Assembly (NCBI RefSeq): GCF_045689235.1
Contig: NZ_CP136864.1
Coordinates: forward strand, 3,867,144 to 3,931,143
DNA from: Congregibacter variabilis
Lineage (GTDB): Bacteria > Pseudomonadota > Gammaproteobacteria > Pseudomonadales > Halieaceae
DNA: 64,000 nucleotides
Direction: 5' to 3'
A program made the position numbers and the translations under genes. A model generated the notes under the pieces. The model was not told the origin of the DNA. It was given only the letters and a program-made list of their open reading frames with translations, and did no database searches. Positions 24,393 to 33,513 of this stretch are shown one piece after another (position 1 is the stretch's first letter; each line of letters begins with the position of its first letter).

Positions 24393-25417
24393 GCCTTGGG
24401 CCCTTTGCGATAACCGTAGACTTTTGGTTGTGTGTAGTTGTCGATAAATGGAGCCGCAAAGTTAGCAATGAGAACAGCGAACGCGACGGCATCGGGGTAG
24501 TTTCCGCGGACCCGGATTGTGTAAACAAGAAGCCCGATGATGGCGCCAAAAATCAGGCGTCCGCGATTGCTCACCGCTGAAGACACCGGATCCGTAAGGA
24601 TAAAAAACGCACCGAACATTGTTGCGCCACTGAACAGGTGAAACAGCGGAGACCCTCCACTGGCAGAGCTTCCTTCATCGTAAAACATCACAGCACAGAG
24701 GCTTAGCGTCAGCAACATCGCCAGCGGTGCGTGCCAGGTAAAGATGCGCTTGTAGAGCAGGAAGAGGCCGCCAATGAGAAAGGCCAAATTCGCCCCGGCC
24801 CAGCCCACACCCTGGAACGCCCCAAACTGCGGATTGCTGGCGTAGAGGTCCGTAAGCATCATGCCTTTATTCTGGCGTATGAGATCCAATGGCGTGGCCA
24901 TGGTTAGTCCGTCAAAGCTACTGGGGTTGAAGCAGGCGCGCAGTGCCTCCATGAAGCCTGGTACCGTTTCCCCCACACCTAATGGCGCGGCCCAGGTGCT
25001 CATCTGCAGCGGGAAAGAGATGAGTAACACGACGTAGCCGACCATGGCAGGATTAAAGGGGTTGTAGCCCAGGCCGCCGTATAAGTGCTTTGCTATGAGG
25101 ATGGAAAAACTCACTCCGATCACAAGCAGCCACCACGGCGCGTAGGGAGGTAATGCTACGCACAGTAGTGTCGATGTCACCAAGGCGCTGTAGTCAGTGA
25201 GGAATGGCTTGATAGCTTGCCGGCGTAGGCGCAGAGCCAGTGTTTCGCAGGCGAGGGCTATAAGTCCCCCGAACAGGACGTTGATGATCACGCCGGCACC
25301 AAAATAGTAAGTCAGTACCGCGATACCCGGCAGGGTCGCCAGTAGCACCGTACGCATGACCGAGCTGGTGCTCATCGGCCCATGGGCGTGCGGTGACGTA
25401 ACGACCAGTAAGCTCAT
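24389..25417 (-). CDS. rsxD: Rnf/Rsx electron transport complex subunit D
   Basis: RsxD (342 aa) is a polytopic NqrB-like membrane protein with a covalently bound FMN. The flavinylation segment is SFDGLTMATPLDLIR (about residue 165-180), in which the Thr of TMAT is the attachment site. Other marks are HLYGGLGYNPFNPAMVGYV and GATMFGAFFILTDPVSS. It overlaps rsxC and rsxG by 4 bp each. Length is normal (about 340-350). Confidence 0.95.
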   Translation of the reverse strand: MSLLVVTSPHAHGPMSTSSVMRTVLLATLPGIAVLTYYFGAGVIINVLFGGLIALACETLALRLRRQAIKPFLTDYSALVTSTLLCVALPPYAPWWLLVIGVSFSILIAKHLYGGLGYNPFNPAMVGYVVLLISFPLQMSTWAAPLGVGETVPGFMEALRACFNPSSFDGLTMATPLDLIRQNKGMMLTDLYASNPQFGAFQGVGWAGANLAFLIGGLFLLYKRIFTWHAPLAMLLTLSLCAVMFYDEGSSASGGSPLFHLFSGATMFGAFFILTDPVSSAVSNRGRLIFGAIIGLLVYTIRVRGNYPDAVAFAVLIANFAAPFIDNYTQPKVYGYRKGPKA

Positions 25418-27150
25418 GCGTTCGCGGTCTCGTTTTCTGGCTTTGCGGTGCTAGCTGCAAACTCGGCCTGAGCTGCCGCCAGTTTTTTCTCGGTGGTTAG
25501 CACGGCATTTTGCAAGGCCGCAGAAATAGTGGGGTCGCTGCCGTCATCCGCAGCCAGTTTCTCCCGGGCTTTGCTCAGGCGAGTCTCAATACGGGCAAGT
25601 TTGTCTTTGTGTACTTGTGCACTATCTGCCGGGCTATTTGCTTGCGCGGCTTTGCGTGCCTGCGCCCTGGCGATAGCGGCTTGAATGGGGTCGTCGTCTC
25701 CCGTTTGATCCGCAGCCTTGGCGATCGCGGCTTTTTTGCGCGCAGCCCGTTTGGCTTCTTTCTCTGCTGCGGCGCGAGCCATACGCTCCTGACGCGCCTC
25801 GAAGCGTTCGCGGGCATGATCGGCACGCGCGTTATCTGCCTTTTGCTCTCGCACGGCGGCTTTTGAGGCTCGGTAATACTGCACTAAAGGAATATGGCTG
25901 GGGCAGACGTACGAGCAGGCCCCGCATTCAATACAATCAAACAGGTGGTGCTCTTCCAGGCGGTCGTGGTCCTGGGCTCGGGCAAACCAATAAAGCTGCT
26001 GAGGCAGCAACCGTGCAGGACAGGCTTCTGCACAAAGACCGCAGCGGATACAGGCTTGCGCCATATCGGGTTCGGGGAGTTCCTGCAGGCCGGGTACCAA
26101 CAGGCAATTGGTGGTTTTCACCACAGGACAGCGGTGGTCAGCCAATGTGACGCCCATCATCGGGCCACCCATTATCAAGCGCTGTGGTTCCGCAGGCAGG
26201 TACTTCGCCTGCTCAAGGAGATCCAGCATGGGAGTCCCCAGCAGTACTTCAAAATTTCCAGGGCTCTTGGCAGACTCACCGGTGACCGTGGTCACACGAC
26301 TGACCAGGGGGCGACCGTGAACAATCGCATCGTGAATGGCTGCAGCACTACCCACGTTCTGACAAAGAATGCCAATGCTCGATGGCAGACCACCGCTGGG
26401 CACCTGTTTGCCGGTGAGTATCTCTATGAGTTGCTTCTCGCCACCGGAGGGATACTTGGTGGGAAACACCACAAGCTCTATGTCCTGACGGTCGCCCAGT
26501 ACGGTTTTAAACGCTGCAATTGCCTCGGGTTTGTTGTCCTCAATGCCAATCAGTATCTCGCTGGGGCGGGCGATATACGCAAGAATTTCCACGCCAGAAA
26601 TAATCTCCGCTGCGCGCTCTCGCATTAAGGTATCGTCGGCGGTGATGTAGGGTTCGCACTCTGTTCCATTAATGATCAGGGTGTCGATGGCGTTATTTTC
26701 GTCTTTCGGCAGCTTTAGCGCGGTGGGAAACCCTGCGCCACCGAGGCCTGCGATGCCTGCTTCAAAAATCCGCTGTACCAAATCGGCGGGAGGCAGGCTG
26801 CGATAGTCCGCCACCGGTTCCAAAGCGCCCCAGCGATCTTCGCCGTCACAGTCGATAACAATGCACCGGCCGGTAAGACCTGATGCATGTGGAATTGGAC
26901 GATCTTCAATCGCGGCGATCATCCCGGATGTCGGTGCGTGAACGGGCAGGCCGCTCAGATCGGTGAGTCTCTGGCCGCCCAATACTGTCTGCCCTGGCTC
27001 AACAATCGCCGCGGCGGGAGGGCCTATATGCTGCGACAGTGGGAGTACTAACTGCGGGGGTAAGGCCGCCCTGCGGATGGCCTCGCGGTTGGATAGTGAC
27101 TTCCGTTCGCTGGGGTAAATGCCACCGTGAAAATCGTAGACACGTCTCAC
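25414..27150 (-). CDS. rsxC: Rnf/Rsx electron transport complex subunit C
   Basis: RsxC (578 aa) is the NADH- and FMN-binding peripheral subunit. After an N-terminal barrel-sandwich part and a Complex1_51K-like domain (GIAGLGGAGFPTALKLP near residue 133; IINGTECEPYITADD near 160) come two 4Fe-4S motifs, CIRCGLCAEACP and CIECGACSYVCP (about residues 368-425). The C-terminal tail is a long Ala/Lys/Arg/Gln-rich helical region (about 450-578), as in other gammaproteobacterial RsxC proteins, where it varies in length. Overlaps of 4 bp with rsxB and rsxD indicate coupling. Confidence 0.95.
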   Translation of the reverse strand: MRRVYDFHGGIYPSERKSLSNREAIRRAALPPQLVLPLSQHIGPPAAAIVEPGQTVLGGQRLTDLSGLPVHAPTSGMIAAIEDRPIPHASGLTGRCIVIDCDGEDRWGALEPVADYRSLPPADLVQRIFEAGIAGLGGAGFPTALKLPKDENNAIDTLIINGTECEPYITADDTLMRERAAEIISGVEILAYIARPSEILIGIEDNKPEAIAAFKTVLGDRQDIELVVFPTKYPSGGEKQLIEILTGKQVPSGGLPSSIGILCQNVGSAAAIHDAIVHGRPLVSRVTTVTGESAKSPGNFEVLLGTPMLDLLEQAKYLPAEPQRLIMGGPMMGVTLADHRCPVVKTTNCLLVPGLQELPEPDMAQACIRCGLCAEACPARLLPQQLYWFARAQDHDRLEEHHLFDCIECGACSYVCPSHIPLVQYYRASKAAVREQKADNARADHARERFEARQERMARAAAEKEAKRAARKKAAIAKAADQTGDDDPIQAAIARAQARKAAQANSPADSAQVHKDKLARIETRLSKAREKLAADDGSDPTISAALQNAVLTTEKKLAAAQAEFAASTAKPENETANA

Positions 27151-27755
27151 GCGGCGTTCTCCCGGGCGGCATCCGTGGCGATGATCAGTGGACGTATTTC
27201 AGCCGTGGGCAGATCCCAATGCCAGTTTGCTAGTGTTTTGGGCAGCGGTAGCATCTCGATGCAGTCCACGGGGCAGGGGTCTACGCAAAGATCGCAGCCG
27301 GTACATTCTGCTGCAATAACCGTGTGCATTTGTTTAGCAGCGCCGACGATGGCATCTACCGGACATGCCTGAATGCACTTGGTGCAGCCAATACAGTCCT
27401 CTTCGATAATGAATGCGACAGTGGTTTCGGCTTCTGCACCGTGCTCCGCGTCCAGTGGCGGGGCCTCTACATCGAGCAAATCGGCAAGGGCCTGAATGCC
27501 GGCTTCGCCGCCGGGAGGGCATTTGTTAATCTCTTCACCCGCAACAATAGCTTCAGCGTAGGGTCGGCAGCCCGGATAGCCACACTGCCCGCACTGGGTT
27601 TGCGGGAGGATGGCATTAATCTGGTCGGCGATGGGATTACCTTCGGCGCGAAAACGAATGGAGGCAAAGCCAAGTATGGATCCGAAGACAAGGCCTAGCG
27701 CCAGCATGGCCCCCAGCGCGGCGATAAACGGATAGCTACTGATGAATTCTGACAT
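27147..27755 (-). CDS. rsxB: Rnf/Rsx electron transport complex subunit B
   Basis: RsxB (202 aa from this ATG) has an N-terminal membrane helix, a 4Fe-4S domain (QCGQCGYPGCRPYAEAI, about residues 50-66) and two ferredoxin clusters (CIGCTKCIQACP and CTGCDLCVDPCP). It accepts electrons from ferredoxin or passes them on. The frame is open to 27776, inside rsxA. The ATG at 27755 (MSEFISSYPF) gives the usual N-terminus and starts just after the rsxA stop. It overlaps rsxC by 4 bp. Confidence 0.95.
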   Translation of the reverse strand: MSEFISSYPFIAALGAMLALGLVFGSILGFASIRFRAEGNPIADQINAILPQTQCGQCGYPGCRPYAEAIVAGEEINKCPPGGEAGIQALADLLDVEAPPLDAEHGAEAETTVAFIIEEDCIGCTKCIQACPVDAIVGAAKQMHTVIAAECTGCDLCVDPCPVDCIEMLPLPKTLANWHWDLPTAEIRPLIIATDAARENAA

Positions 27756-27759
27756 GGCG

Positions 27760-28338
27760 CTATACCAACCCGGCAAAGCCCATGAACGCCAGGGACATCA
27801 GGCCGGCAGTTACCATGCCGATGGCGGCGCCGGAGAATGGTGTCGGTACGTCTGCTACAGCGATACGCTCGCGCATTGCCGCAAACAAAATAAGCACTAA
27901 AGAAAATCCCAGAGCCGCGCCAAATCCATATAGCAAAGCCTCGATGAAGCTATGGCTCTTGTTGGTGTTGATCAGGGCGACACCAAGAACCGCACAATTG
28001 GTGGTAATGAGTGGCAGGTAAACACCCAGCACCCGATGGAGCAGGGGGCTGGACTTGCGCACAACCATCTCGGTGAACTGCACCACCACGGCAATCACCA
28101 GGATGAAGGCGATGGTTTTTAGATAAGCCAGTCCCAGTGGTAGCAGCAGGTAGTGATAGGTCAGGTGGCTGCAGGCAGAGGCGAGGGTGAGAACGAAGGT
28201 CGTCGCCATGGACATACCCATGGCCGTCTCCAGTTTATTCGAGACACCCATGAATGGGCACAATCCCAGGAATTGAACCAGAACAAAGTTGTTGACCAGA
28301 ATGGCGCCAATCAGAAGCAGCGAGTAGTCCGCCAACAT
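27760..28338 (-). CDS. rsxA: Rnf/Rsx electron transport complex subunit A
   Basis: RsxA (192 aa) is a six-helix membrane subunit related to RsxE. The sequence DYSLLLIGAILVNNFVLVQF and LGLCPFMGVSNKLETAMG are family hallmarks. The frame extends to 28398, but starting at 28338 (ATG) gives the standard N-terminus. The next codon, TTG, has better spacing from GAGGG and is an alternative start. It heads rsxABCDGE, a complete operon. A perfect 14-bp palindrome GCATCCGCGGATGC (28352-28365) lies just upstream of the start. Confidence 0.95.
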   Translation of the reverse strand: MLADYSLLLIGAILVNNFVLVQFLGLCPFMGVSNKLETAMGMSMATTFVLTLASACSHLTYHYLLLPLGLAYLKTIAFILVIAVVVQFTEMVVRKSSPLLHRVLGVYLPLITTNCAVLGVALINTNKSHSFIEALLYGFGAALGFSLVLILFAAMRERIAVADVPTPFSGAAIGMVTAGLMSLAFMGFAGLV

Positions 28339-28351
28339 TCCCTCACCCAAA

Positions 28352-28365
28352 GCATCCGCGGATGC
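28352..28365. repeat. Perfect 14-bp palindrome upstream of rsxA
   Basis: GCATCCGCGGATGC is fully self-complementary and lies 13 bases before the rsxA ATG. It could be an operator or a short hairpin in the leader; no matching regulator is evident. An AT-rich stretch follows on its upstream side. Confidence 0.45.
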
Positions 28366-28496
28366 AAAATGAATTTTACAAAGGCCCAGTGCCGACACAC
28401 TTGCCGGTCACCGAGTTATCCTCTTTATGCCATGTTAGGCAGACTATTGTTGATAAACAATGCGTTGGCGCAATATAGCTTCCAGCTCTCACTCCT

Positions 28497-30551
28497 TTAG
28501 GTAACCCGCATGCCGGGGGTCGCGCCGCTGTCCGGCGCCAGCAAATAAATTTCCGTGTCACCTTCGCCTGCAGCCAGAACCATCCCTTCGGATACACCAA
28601 AGCGCATTTTGCGCGGTGCCAGGTTAGCCACAACAACAGTGAGGCGACCCACCAATGTGGCGGGATCGTAGGCAGCCTTAATCCCTGAGAAGACCTGCCG
28701 TTTGCCCAGTTCACCCACATCCAGACTCAGTGCGAGTAGTTTATCCGCGCCTTCCACCGCCTCGGCGGCATCAATTCTGGCTATACGCAAATCCACTTTC
28801 TGGAAGTCTCGAATATCCAGATATTCGCTGTCTGATGTTTGCTGTGACTTGCCGGGCGCCTTGGTCTTTTTGGACACGGGCTTGTTATCCGTCGGTGGAG
28901 CCGGAGCCTCGTCGCGATTGCTCTCGACCATTTTGGCCACCAGTTTCGGATCCACTCGTTGCATCAGTGGTTCAAAGGTCGCGAGTTCATGGTCCAGAAG
29001 AAGGCTGCTGCTTTGCCCCCAATCGAGACTGCAGCGCAGGTAGTTCGCGGCCCGCTCTGCCATCTGTGGCAGAACGGGTTGCAGGTAGATCATGAGCATG
29101 CGGAAGCAATTAATACCCGTGGAGCACACCGCCTGAACCTCGGCGGCCTGCTTGGGATCTTTTGCCATAACCCAGGGCTTGTGCTGGTCGATGTACTGAT
29201 TTGCTTTATCCGCCAGCTCCATAATCAGACGGATAGCTTTGCTGAACTCTCGGTCCTCATAGGCCTGCGCGATGTCTACCCCCGCATTGCTAAAGGACTC
29301 CAATAGCTCGGGTTCGCTGCAGCTGGCAGACATTTGGTTGTCAAAGCCCTTGCGCAAAAATCCTGCGCAGCGACTTGCAATGTTCACAACCTTGCCCACT
29401 ACGTCAGAATTGACGCGCTGTACAAAGTCCTCGAGGTTCAGGTCTATATCATCGACACCGGAACCAAGCTTTGCCGCGAAGTAGTAGCGCAGGTACTCAG
29501 AATCCAGATGATCCAGATAATGCCGGGCATTGATAAACGTGCCCCGGCTTTTGGACATCTTGGTGCCATCAACGGTTAGGAAACCATGTGCGAAAACGCC
29601 CGTGGGTGTGCGCAGCTCGGCGCTGTGCAGCATCGCGGGCCAGAACAAGCCGTGGAAATTGATGATGTCCTTGCCTACAAAGTGGTAAAGCTCGGTATTG
29701 CCTCCGGGCTGCCAGAAATCGTCAAACTCCACACCGCTGCGCTCGCAGTAGTTCTGGAAGCTGCCCATGTAGCCGATGGGCGCATCGAGCCAGACGTAGA
29801 AGTATTTATCGGTTTCTCCCGGGATGGTGAAGCCGAAGTAGGGGGCATCGCGGCTGATATCCCATTCCTGAAGCTCGCCGTCGGTCCACTCGCGAAGCTT
29901 GTTTGCTACCGCATCTTGCAAGGTGCCGGAGGCAATCCATTCCCGGAGCATTTCGGCGAACATCGGTAGGCGGAAGAAAAAATGACGGGACTCACGCTCA
30001 ACAGGCGTAGCCCCCGAGAGCGCTGATACGGGGTCGATGAGCTCCGTGGGTGAGTAAGTCGCACCGCAAGCTTCACAGTTGTCGCCATACTGATCAGGGG
30101 TTTTGCACTTCGGGCAGCTGCCTTTGATGAAGCGGTCTGCCAAGAACAGGCCTTTCTCCGGGTCATAGGCCTGGGTGATTTCCCGCTCACTGATAGCGCC
30201 GGCGGCTTGCAAGCGCTGGTAGATGGTCTCGGACCAGTGCCGAGTCTCATCAGAGTGGGTGCTGTAAAAGTTGTCAAAGCTGATGGCAAAGTCATTGGAA
30301 GCTGATAGGTGGTCTTTATGAATCGCCTCTATCTGCTGCTCTGGCGTAATGCCCTGGCGCTCAGCGCTGAGCATAATCGCCGTGCCGTGGGCATCATCGG
30401 CACATATATAGTGACACTCGTGGCCACGAGCGCGCTGAAAGCGCACCCAGATGTCGGTTTGCACCTGCTCGAGTATGTGACCCAGGTGAAGAGGGCCGTT
30501 GGCATAAGGTAAGGCGCTGGTTACCAGAATACGCCGCTTTGCTTGCGTCAT
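28497..30551 (-). CDS. metG: Methionyl-tRNA synthetase
   Basis: MetG (684 aa from the chosen ATG) charges tRNA-Met. The class I signatures are HLGH (LHLGHILEQ, residues 21-29) and KMSKS (GTKMSKSRGTF, about residue 335). The zinc knuckle CPKCKTPDQYGDNCEACG lies around residues 143-160. The C-terminal 110 residues are the EMAP/Trbp-type tRNA-binding domain (FQKVDLRIARIDAAEAVEGA...). The frame opens at 30617, but the ATG at 30551 gives the typical N-terminus. It is divergent from mrp/apbC, the same arrangement as in Pseudomonas. Confidence 0.97.
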   Translation of the reverse strand: MTQAKRRILVTSALPYANGPLHLGHILEQVQTDIWVRFQRARGHECHYICADDAHGTAIMLSAERQGITPEQQIEAIHKDHLSASNDFAISFDNFYSTHSDETRHWSETIYQRLQAAGAISEREITQAYDPEKGLFLADRFIKGSCPKCKTPDQYGDNCEACGATYSPTELIDPVSALSGATPVERESRHFFFRLPMFAEMLREWIASGTLQDAVANKLREWTDGELQEWDISRDAPYFGFTIPGETDKYFYVWLDAPIGYMGSFQNYCERSGVEFDDFWQPGGNTELYHFVGKDIINFHGLFWPAMLHSAELRTPTGVFAHGFLTVDGTKMSKSRGTFINARHYLDHLDSEYLRYYFAAKLGSGVDDIDLNLEDFVQRVNSDVVGKVVNIASRCAGFLRKGFDNQMSASCSEPELLESFSNAGVDIAQAYEDREFSKAIRLIMELADKANQYIDQHKPWVMAKDPKQAAEVQAVCSTGINCFRMLMIYLQPVLPQMAERAANYLRCSLDWGQSSSLLLDHELATFEPLMQRVDPKLVAKMVESNRDEAPAPPTDNKPVSKKTKAPGKSQQTSDSEYLDIRDFQKVDLRIARIDAAEAVEGADKLLALSLDVGELGKRQVFSGIKAAYDPATLVGRLTVVVANLAPRKMRFGVSEGMVLAAGEGDTEIYLLAPDSGATPGMRVT

Positions 30552-30620
30552 TGCGAATCTGTCCGGGTCGGGAAGGCGCGCCATGATAGCGACTGCCTTC
30601 GGGGATTTCACCTGCATTGA

Positions 30621-30649
30621 TTGAGTGCGTGACAGGCAGTACCTATACT
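30621..30649 (+). promoter_or_regulatory. Candidate promoter of mrp/apbC
   Basis: TTGAGT (30621-30626), a 17-base spacer and TATACT (30644-30649) form a good sigma70 promoter with a leader of about 28 bases to the ATG at 30684. Confidence 0.6.
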
Positions 30650-30683
30650 TGACGCCTTTGTGACATCAGGGCACTAAATACGC

Positions 30684-31493
30684 ATGCAAGCGGCCAAGCA
30701 TATTATTGCAGTTGCCTCCGGTAAGGGGGGCGTCGGAAAGTCCACTACAGCGATTAATCTGGCGCTGGCATTGCAGTCTACGGGTGCTCGCGTTGGGCTG
30801 CTGGACGCCGATATTTACGGCCCCAGCGTGGCTCTAATGCTGGGTGTGCCTGATGGCACGCGGCCCGATACTCGAGACGGGAAGACCCTTGTTCCAGTGA
30901 CAGCCCATGGTCTGGTGAGCATGTCTATGGCGTATCTTGCTAATGAGCGTACGCCCGTAGTTTGGCGGGGCCCCATGGCCGGCGGAGCATTGATACAGAT
31001 GCTGGAGCAAACCGACTGGGGCGAACTGGATTATTTGTTGATTGATATGCCCCCGGGAACCGGCGACATTCAGCTGACTTTGTCACAAAAGGCGGCCCTG
31101 TCCGGCGCCGTGATTGTGACCACACCGCAGGACATTGCGCTGCTTGACGCCCGCAAGGGGATCGAAATGTTTCGCAAGGTGAATGTTCCGGTCTTGGGTG
31201 TGATCGAAAACATGGCGACCCACACCTGCAGTGAATGTGGCCACACAGAGTCAATATTTGGCTCTGACGGTGGAGAGCGGATCTCGTCTGAGTACGGTGT
31301 GGAGTTGCTCGCGAGTCTGCCCCTGGCAAGAACAATCCGTGAGCATACGGATGCGGGTACGCCCGTTGTGCTATCCGAAGCGGATAGTCCTGCGGCGAAG
31401 GCGTATATGGCGGCGGCGAACGCGCTTATTCAGGTGCTCCAAGGCAAGGAGTCTCCCCAGGACTTCCCGACAATTAGTATTAGCGACGATTAA
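30684..31493 (+). CDS. apbC: Mrp/ApbC-family iron-sulfur cluster carrier ATPase
   Basis: The protein (269 aa) is a P-loop scaffold that delivers Fe-S clusters. It has the deviant Walker A VASGKGGVGKSTTAIN at residues 10-25, the LLDADIYGPSV motif near residue 41, and a CxxC pair (TCSECGH, about residue 179) that binds the cluster at the dimer interface. The N-terminal DUF59 (MIP18-like) domain of many Mrp proteins is absent, so this is the short form. It is followed by dcd after 11 bases. Confidence 0.94.
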   Translation: MQAAKHIIAVASGKGGVGKSTTAINLALALQSTGARVGLLDADIYGPSVALMLGVPDGTRPDTRDGKTLVPVTAHGLVSMSMAYLANERTPVVWRGPMAGGALIQMLEQTDWGELDYLLIDMPPGTGDIQLTLSQKAALSGAVIVTTPQDIALLDARKGIEMFRKVNVPVLGVIENMATHTCSECGHTESIFGSDGGERISSEYGVELLASLPLARTIREHTDAGTPVVLSEADSPAAKAYMAAANALIQVLQGKESPQDFPTISISDD

Positions 31494-31504
31494 CGAGAGA
31501 ACTT

Positions 31505-32074
31505 ATGAGTATCAAATCTGACAAGTGGATTCGTCGCATGGCGGCCGAGCACGGCATGATTGAACCTTTCGAAGCAGGGCAGGTTCGAGGCGATAGTGAC
31601 ACCGGACGGGTGATTTCCTATGGCACATCCAGCTATGGATACGATGTTCGCTGTGCTGACGAGTTTCGCGTATTTACAAATATCAATTCAGCAACGGTGG
31701 ACCCCAAGGCCTTCGACGACGACAGTTTTGTGAACGTCAGTAGCGATGTCTGCGTGATACCGCCAAACTCCTTCGCGTTGGCGCGCACCGTGGAGTACTT
31801 CCGTATCCCACGCAACGTTCTGACGATTTGTCTGGGCAAGTCCACCTACGCCCGCTGCGGCATTATTGTGAATGTCACGCCTCTGGAGCCCGAATGGGAA
31901 GGACATGTCACTCTGGAGTTTTCTAACACCACTACGCTACCCGCAAAGATCTATGCCAATGAAGGCGTGGCGCAGATGTTGTTTTTTGAGTCTGACGAGG
32001 TCTGCGAGGTTAGCTACAAGGACCGTGGTGGAAAGTATCAGGGCCAGACTGGCGTGACGCTTCCCAAGGCATGA
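31505..32074 (+). CDS. dcd: dCTP deaminase
   Basis: Dcd (189 aa) deaminates dCTP to dUTP, feeding dTTP synthesis. Family motifs are SSYGYDVRCADEFRVF near residue 42, KSTYARCGIIVNVTPLEPEW (about 99-118, with the catalytic Glu following VTPL) and GHVTLEFSNTT. Length matches the family. It sits just after mrp, as in Pseudomonas, and its stop abuts the stop of the convergent DUF3108 gene with no space. Confidence 0.97.
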   Translation: MSIKSDKWIRRMAAEHGMIEPFEAGQVRGDSDTGRVISYGTSSYGYDVRCADEFRVFTNINSATVDPKAFDDDSFVNVSSDVCVIPPNSFALARTVEYFRIPRNVLTICLGKSTYARCGIIVNVTPLEPEWEGHVTLEFSNTTTLPAKIYANEGVAQMLFFESDEVCEVSYKDRGGKYQGQTGVTLPKA

Positions 32075-32875
32075 TCAACTGCTGGAGCCAGCCACCGCGG
32101 TGCCGGCGATGCTGGCGCTGATCAGGTCGGCTTCGGTAGTTTTGCCGTCGTCAATATGCACGGTTCGCACCATCAGATAATCCCACTCAGGAGCTATCCA
32201 AACGCCTGATGTGCGCTCGGGGTCATCATGATCGCGCTCAAAATGCAGGGTGTCTATCCAGCCCATGGGTGTCTCAAGGCGTTCCTCACCCTTGTAGACC
32301 AGGCGATATTCTTTGACTCTACGGCCGTCTGCTACGTGAAACAGCATATCTTCTTTGGGTGTGGGGTCGTTGAGCAAGGACAGGCGAAGTTGTTCCTGCT
32401 GGCTCATTCGATCCAAAGTGTCGCCGGTTTTCGGCAGTTCGTACCACTCCTTCTTGTACAGGCTTCGAATAATGCTGGAGCCCTCGTCAAAATGTACTTC
32501 CCGACGGCGACTTACCGGCCCGCTGAGTTGGTAGACGTAGGAACGCGGTTGGATCAGGTCGCCCTCGAGTGTGAACACGCTGACTTCGCTGATGCCAGCT
32601 ACGAGCAATTTGCCCTCGCTGGTCAGTCGGCAGTCGCCGTTATCGTCCAAAGATAAACTGCGACGAAGCTTGATACTCAGACCCGACGTCGATGTTTTGT
32701 ATACCGCGTCGTACGGTGTCAGCGTCCGATGCTCGTGCTCGAGTGCACCGTGTTGTGTCGGCGCATTCTCGGCCTCCTGAGCCTGCGCGCTGCCCATTAA
32801 GAAGCCGGCTGCGACTAGTAGGCATCCGAGCAATGCTTTTGCCTGGCGGAGGATGGTGATGTCCGTGACTGTCAT
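32075..32875 (-). CDS. Secreted DUF3108-family protein
   Basis: The 266-residue protein has an N-terminal signal peptide (hydrophobic LLGCLLVAAGFLMGSAQA, cleavage after AQA near residue 32) and a DUF3108-type beta-rich domain: YDAVYKTSTSGLSIKLRRSL, a later FERDHDD, WIAPEWDYLMVRTVHID. Family members are periplasmic or outer-membrane-associated and of unknown function. It overlaps purN by 4 bp (ATGA), so it is expressed with purM-purN. Confidence 0.82.
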   Translation of the reverse strand: MTVTDITILRQAKALLGCLLVAAGFLMGSAQAQEAENAPTQHGALEHEHRTLTPYDAVYKTSTSGLSIKLRRSLSLDDNGDCRLTSEGKLLVAGISEVSVFTLEGDLIQPRSYVYQLSGPVSRRREVHFDEGSSIIRSLYKKEWYELPKTGDTLDRMSQQEQLRLSLLNDPTPKEDMLFHVADGRRVKEYRLVYKGEERLETPMGWIDTLHFERDHDDPERTSGVWIAPEWDYLMVRTVHIDDGKTTEADLISASIAGTAVAGSSS

Positions 32876-33513
32876 GCGCGTATCTCATTACTCATAGTTG
32901 AATCGTCCTTCCAGACCTGTCCGTCGCGAAGCACTACTTTATCCTCAAGACACCAGCTTATCGCCAGAGGATAAATGCGATGCTCCTGCTCCTGCACCTT
33001 GGCAGCTAGGCTTACTGCGTCGTCCTGGGGGTCTATGTTCACCCTCACTTGTGCAATTGATGGGCCTGCATCCAGCTGCGGTGTGACAAAGTGTACCGTG
33101 GCGCCGCATTCACTGTCGCCAGCATCCAGCGCACGCTGATGGGTATTCAGTCCCGGATACTTAGGCAACAACGATGGGTGAATGTTCAATAGCGATCCGT
33201 AATATTCCCCAATAAAGCGATCGGTCAGGATTCGCATAAAGCCGGCGAGCACGACAAAGTCGATGGACGCCTTGCGCAGCGCTTTGAGCATCTGTTCTTC
33301 AAAGGCCTCCCGGCTGTCAAATTGACGATGATCAATGCAGCAGTAGGGAATTCGCCGCTGCTCGGCTCGCGTCAAAACAGTCGCCTTGGGCACATTACAG
33401 ATAACAAGGCCTACTTCCGCCGGTATCTGTCTCTGCTCACAGGCCTGGGCAATCGCTTCCATGTTGGAACCGGCGCCGGACGCGAGAATAGCGATTCGCC
33501 GCAGTGCATTCAT
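32872..33513 (-). CDS. purN: Phosphoribosylglycinamide formyltransferase PurN
   Basis: PurN (213 aa) formylates GAR with 10-formyltetrahydrofolate, the third step of purine synthesis. Seen are the N-terminal substrate loop LASGAGSNMEAI (residues 10-21) and the catalytic region NIHPSLLPKYPGLNTHQRAL with the Asn-His of the active site, followed by GATVHFVTPQLDAGP and its catalytic Asp. Overlaps of 4 bp with purM upstream and the DUF3108 gene downstream indicate an operon. Confidence 0.97.
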   Translation of the reverse strand: MNALRRIAILASGAGSNMEAIAQACEQRQIPAEVGLVICNVPKATVLTRAEQRRIPYCCIDHRQFDSREAFEEQMLKALRKASIDFVVLAGFMRILTDRFIGEYYGSLLNIHPSLLPKYPGLNTHQRALDAGDSECGATVHFVTPQLDAGPSIAQVRVNIDPQDDAVSLAAKVQEQEHRIYPLAISWCLEDKVVLRDGQVWKDDSTMSNEIRA